A stretch of 8,576 bases of DNA from Planctomycetota bacterium (GTDB lineage Bacteria; Planctomycetota; Phycisphaerae; WQYP01), in assembly GCA_023489375.1 (NCBI GenBank), contig JAMDCX010000049.1, positions 1-8,576 of the forward strand, written 5' to 3'. Positions 6,136 to 8,576 of the stretch are shown in pieces. The position numbers and the translations under genes were made by a program. Every line of letters starts with the position of its first letter. The stretch's first letter is position 1. The notes below the pieces were generated by a model. The model was not told the DNA's origin. It saw nothing but the letters and a program-made list of their open reading frames with translations, and did not search any database.

Positions 6136-6256
6136 TAAAGAGGAATGCTATTTTGAACAAGAAATATTGGATGGCGAAATGCCGGTATTGGGGTACTTCA
6201 TATACTGCACGCAGTAAGCAACGAAACATTATGTGCCGCATCGATGTGCTGTATTC
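6136..6256. other. spacer upstream of the 152-bp MITE with a weak short ORF
   Basis: A GAGGA run about 10 nt before a TTG at 6153 could start a 45-codon frame (MNKKYWMAKCRYW...) ending inside the MITE. Nothing in it is recognised. If the MITE and one target copy are removed, this frame and a second one (open from 6218) both run on into 6425 and beyond. No terminator for the pseudopilin gene is visible. Confidence 0.3.
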
Positions 6257-6424
6257 CAACGGCTGTAATCGTTCACGGGTTAATTATTGCCAAAAATCAA
6301 ATAAATAATGAGAATTCTAAATTTTACGAGACGTAAAAAACATAAAAAACGAGACCTTTGCAATGAAAAGTGACGTTTCCATGCTGATTTCGCCACTTTG
6401 GCCCGTGAACGGTTACCAACGGCT
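6257..6424. mobile_element. 152-bp IS66-type MITE with 8-bp target duplication
   Basis: The element proper is 6265-6416. The left end is GTAATCGTTCACGGG and the right end is the reverse complement of GTAACCGTTCACGGG (14 of 15 paired). It is bracketed by the perfect 8-bp repeat CAACGGCT (6257-6264 and 6417-6424). Near the centre is a perfect hairpin TTTTACG-AGA-CGTAAAA (6322-6338). ACGAGAC occurs twice (6326-6332 and 6349-6355). It shares only its ends with the 303-bp element at 3216-3518, so the two are different internal sequences mobilised by the same kind of enzyme. No transposase is encoded. It is read as a second non-autonomous IS66-type element. Confidence 0.88.
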
Positions 6425-6818
6425 TTTGTCATTGGAATGCACTGAACACGATGTTGATGGTCACAAGGAGTATGTTTCAATAGTGACCGCGTGCAGTATA
6501 TATAGTCTCTTACCGGGAAAATCTTGCGCTGTTGGCGTAACAGATTTGGGGCACAATAATTTCGCTTATTATTCATGCAGGTTTGGAGGGCCTTGAGAAA
6601 ATGTCGGTGTTTGACTTATTGCCTTGCTTCCGGGTGCGCCGAATTAGGGTAAGGGGTATTGTGTACTTCGCATGGCTGTAATAATGTACTGTTAGTTTAG
6701 GGCAACCCATAGAGTTTACGGCTTAGAAATATATTCGCCGCAACTTAGCCCTTATTTTCAGATGGGTAGGAGCCGATAGAGATTACGCGTAATCGGTGGC
6801 CATATATTTGTCCGGCAG
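6425..6818. other. spacer after the 152-bp MITE
   Basis: No firm gene. A + frame continues to a TGA at 6594-6596. With the MITE removed it joins an open frame from 6218, giving about 73 codons (…CAVFQRLLSLECTEHDVDG…CRFGGP) with no recognised motif. A 26-codon frame with an upstream GGAGGG starts at 6601. TTGACT at 6611 has no matching -10. These are best treated as decayed sequence. The palindrome at 6781 is listed separately. Confidence 0.35.
6781..6794. promoter_or_regulatory. 14-bp perfect palindrome (possible operator)
   Basis: GATTACGCGTAATC is its own reverse complement, the form expected of a site for a dimeric DNA-binding protein. It lies 218 bp before the ATG of the secreted protein gene at 7012 and just upstream of the branched-RNA candidate. 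No promoter hexamers could be placed with confidence around it, so the regulatory role is a guess from symmetry alone. Confidence 0.4.
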
Positions 6819-6939
6819 TCTAGTGGAGCGTTCCGCAAAAATCTGCGGGTGGCGAAACGGCTTATGGTCATAATGTCCACCACCGCAGGCCTCCAATCGG
6901 GAATTAAACCCGTAAATTATGGAGGACTGACCCACTAGA
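6819..6939 (+). ncRNA. candidate structured RNA: 121-nt three-way junction
   Basis: Nested inverted repeats fit a closed three-way junction. The outer stem is TCTAGTGG/CCACTAGA (6819-6826 with 6932-6939, 8 bp). The second stem is GCGGGTGG paired with CCAC and CCGC across a CA bulge (6845-6852 with 6877-6880 and 6883-6886), capped by TTAT/ATAA (6862-6873). The third is CCTCCA/TGGAGG (6890-6895 with 6920-6925), enclosing CGGG/CCCG (6898-6912). It ends 72 nt before the start codon of the gene at 7012, so a cis-acting leader element is plausible. It matches no riboswitch class I recognise. The reverse strand could fold similarly, and a short mobile element bounded by the outer repeat is the main alternative. 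Confidence 0.4.
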
Positions 6940-7011
6940 GTGGTTGGCGAAGTTACACAGTATTCACGGCCTATTGGGTGGAAAATATATCGCTAAGGAT
7001 AAGAGGTTTTA
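6940..7011 (+). promoter_or_regulatory. start region of the secreted protein gene
   Basis: Short leader between the structured segment and the ATG at 7012. The ribosome site AGAGG (7002-7006) is 5 nt from that ATG. The later in-frame ATGs at 7060 and 7081 have none, which decides the start even though the signal-peptide core begins only near 7081. Confidence 0.6.
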
Positions 7012-8166
7012 ATGTACTGGCGTATTTCTAATAACCGTATACTAAATGATTGTCGTTCGATGCTGAATAAGTATTCATTTATGAACCGGCTGTTATTCGT
7101 TTTAGCCGGCATTCTGGTAATGACGCTTATTGCCAATAATGCACCCCTACAGGCTGGTGTGGTGCAACAAAGTGTGTTTCCTGATCCCGGCTTGGCTAAT
7201 CCGCGTATGAAATTTAATACCGGCAGGGTGGTGCGTGGTATTCCGCAATTCTCTCCTCTTTTACCCAATATCCCAAGACCACTCTCCGGATGGTTCGTAT
7301 GGATGGCGCATCGCAGCGAATACCTCAACGGCAGTGAAATGGTCAAGAATGAAAAGGGATTGGGAGATACAAACTTTGGTCCTGCCATATATATGTTTAC
7401 AACACCGAATCAGAATGCGCGATTGACGATTTATCGCAATCACTCGGCCCATCAGTGGGTTTACGATTTATTCGAAAAAAATGGGCCGCTGGATCCTGGC
7501 GGAGGTGCTAATCTTTTCCTTTCCGCTAATGCCAAAAGCGGACGTTTTCCCATGAATCGTCCCATCATTTACAGCCTCTGGGCTAAGATATCGCAAGCCC
7601 GTATCCGGTACTATAACTCAAACGCCGAACGCAGTGGGGCAGTGCTGGCCCAAGTGTTCTCTGGATTCATTTTAAAATATCACAGTCATAATCCACGGCA
7701 TCGCATTACACTCTTTATGCAAATCCACATGGCTGATAGCCGCAGTTGGTTAGGGAGAAAAGGAGGAATTACTGACAAGCAAGGCACTTGGAGTCCGGCC
7801 GGAGCGGTGCTTGATTTTGACATCGCACCACCAGGTGGATATCCGTTTCGCTTTCGGCCATATCACGGACCATTGCATTATTTGCGGTATAATTTGTGTC
7901 TATTTCTTCGGGAGGTGCTGGTAACAAAGCCGCCGCTCTGTATTCAGGCTGATGGGTTGGATCATCATCTGAGGTTTACGGGGCGTGTTCAAAATCTGAA
8001 GAATTGGACATTGACCTCAATGTATGTGGGCTTGGAAACAGAAAATCGAATTTGTCGGCCTGGTGTAAGCAACCACAATCCACAGGGGACCGTTTCCGTG
8101 GCGTTGCAAGTGGCGAATGTGCGTGTTATGACGGAGCCATCGCGGGCTGCGCGACATGCCAAATAA
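7012..8166 (+). CDS. secreted protein of unknown function, SVFPDPG family
   Basis: A 384-residue protein not matched to a named family. Residues 25-48 (NRLLFVLAGILVMTLIAN...PLQA) form a signal peptide with a long 24-residue n-region, cut probably after A48. The mature chain begins GVVQQ-SVFPDPG. The body is rich in aromatic and basic residues with alternating strand patterns: SGWFVWMAHRSEY, RLTIYRNHSAHQWVYDLF, PIIYSLWAKISQARIRYY and RITLFMQIHMAD. Near the C-terminus NWTLTSMYVGLETE and VSVALQVANVRV resemble the last strands of a jelly-roll or lectin-like sandwich. A polysaccharide-binding or lyase-like role is therefore possible but unproven. The next gene, cut at the window edge, encodes a product with the same mature N-terminus, so this is one of a local paralogous pair. 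It has its own ribosome site and a long upstream spacer with a palindrome and a possible structured RNA. No terminator with a U-tract follows. Confidence 0.85.
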   Translation: MYWRISNNRILNDCRSMLNKYSFMNRLLFVLAGILVMTLIANNAPLQAGVVQQSVFPDPGLANPRMKFNTGRVVRGIPQFSPLLPNIPRPLSGWFVWMAHRSEYLNGSEMVKNEKGLGDTNFGPAIYMFTTPNQNARLTIYRNHSAHQWVYDLFEKNGPLDPGGGANLFLSANAKSGRFPMNRPIIYSLWAKISQARIRYYNSNAERSGAVLAQVFSGFILKYHSHNPRHRITLFMQIHMADSRSWLGRKGGITDKQGTWSPAGAVLDFDIAPPGGYPFRFRPYHGPLHYLRYNLCLFLREVLVTKPPLCIQADGLDHHLRFTGRVQNLKNWTLTSMYVGLETENRICRPGVSNHNPQGTVSVALQVANVRVMTEPSRAARHAK

Positions 8167-8405
8167 ATCTGTTTTGTTCAGGCATTCTGTGGCCGGAGAA
8201 TGGAACAATTGCGTATGTATTTTTACAGTAGTTTTCAATGGAAAATAATCAACAGTTTAATGTCCCGCTGCCGCCGCCAGAATGCGGATAGTCGGGCGTT
8301 TATGAAGTTGGACATTGCCGGGCAGATAGTGTGCAGATGTGGCGTTGGGTTAATGGTTGTCTAATGTTTCAATAGGCGCATAATGCGAAAGAAAAAAATA
8401 GAAAG
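8167..8405. other. spacer between the two SVFPDP paralogues
   Basis: No gene is seen. A hairpin CATTCT/AGAATG (8183-8202), with an outer GTTC/GAAC pair across a bulge, lies just after the stop codon but lacks a U-tract. The decamer TGCGGATAGT occurs here near 8284 and again inside the next gene near 8453. The A-rich run GAAAGAAAAAAATAGAAAG leads into the next start. Confidence 0.4.
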
Positions 8406-8576
8406 ATGCGGATGAAATGTTGCAGCGGTTGGTTTGGGTTTCTGTTCCATTCTGCGGATAGTTCGCTTCGGCAATGTCGGCTACGATGGTCGGTGCTGTC
8501 TGGTGTAGTTTATGTGTTATTGGGTGCCACTGTTATACATGCCGCTGATAAATGTAAAAGTGTGTTTCCCGATCCG
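8406..8576 (+). CDS. start of a second SVFPDP-family secreted protein (cut by window edge)
   Basis: The frame is open from ATG 8406 to the right edge (57 codons). It reads MRMKCCSGWFGFLF, then a signal-peptide stretch (LRWSVLSGVVYVLLGATVIHA), then ADKCK-SVFPDP. The final 18 bases (8559-8576) match 7171-7188 of the upstream gene at 16 of 18 positions. In both proteins SVFPDP stands five residues after the predicted signal cleavage site (…QA / …HA). This supports a tandem duplicate or a family with a fixed mature N-terminus. The ribosome site is weak (AGAAAG). An ATG at 8412 is an alternative start. An in-frame TAG at 8373 limits upstream extension. Confidence 0.72.
   Translation, partial: MRMKCCSGWFGFLFHSADSSLRQCRLRWSVLSGVVYVLLGATVIHAADKCKSVFPDP

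Noticed and set aside
6819..6939. Small transposon with CTAG target duplication
   Set aside because: CTAG occurs at both ends, but the bases inside it pair for only about three positions (TGG/CCA), too few for terminal repeats. It remains only as an alternative to the RNA reading.
1..8576. tRNA or rRNA genes
   Set aside because: No cloverleaf with a T-loop GTTCRA core and matching acceptor stem, and no ribosomal RNA sequence, was seen on either strand by eye.

Overview
The window reads as accessory, cell-surface and carbohydrate-related DNA from a Planctomycetota-type bacterium, most likely class Phycisphaerae. That placement is an inference. It rests on the combination of a secreted protein with a PEP-CTERM tail, a pseudopilin-like protein of the 'FTLIELLVV...ALLIALLLPALAKAK' type with a C-terminal H-X(n)-DG motif, and a large GH31 glycosidase carrying a C-terminal carbohydrate-binding-like domain. 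Verrucomicrobiota or Lentisphaerota cannot be excluded from this sequence alone. All convincing genes lie on the + strand.

Layout. (1) 2-2659: 3' part of a GH31 alpha-glycosidase gene, open at the window's left edge. (2) 2660-3663: a gene-poor, repeat-rich stretch. It holds a lone transposon-end sequence, a 13-bp tandem repeat, palindromic hairpin units, a heptanucleotide array (12 copies and a partial) and a complete 303-bp IS66-type miniature element (MITE) with a perfect 8-bp target duplication. (3) 3664-4229: two look-alike sigma70-type promoters, each followed by the same 13-bp start-site element, and a long structured leader. (4) 4230-5033: PEP-CTERM protein, closed by an intrinsic terminator. 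(5) 5134-6135: pseudopilin-like protein. (6) 6136-7011: a second gene-poor region with a second IS66-type MITE (152 bp, its own perfect 8-bp target duplication), a perfect 14-bp palindrome and a 121-nt segment able to fold as a three-way junction. (7) 7012-8166: secreted protein of unknown function. (8) 8406-8576: start of a second gene, cut by the right edge, whose product repeats the mature N-terminus of the previous protein (SVFPDP after a five-residue spacer).

How it fits together. The genes probably serve export and handling of extracellular polysaccharide: a glycan-degrading enzyme, a surface-sorted beta-rich protein, a pseudopilin-like protein and a pair of paralogous secreted proteins. 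Each gene sits alone with long spacers, so there is no obvious operon. The most distinctive content is in the spacers: two non-autonomous elements sharing GTAAYCGTTCACG ends (one may carry a captured protein-coding fragment), the duplicated promoter/start-site module, and the branched-RNA candidate upstream of the unknown secreted protein family.
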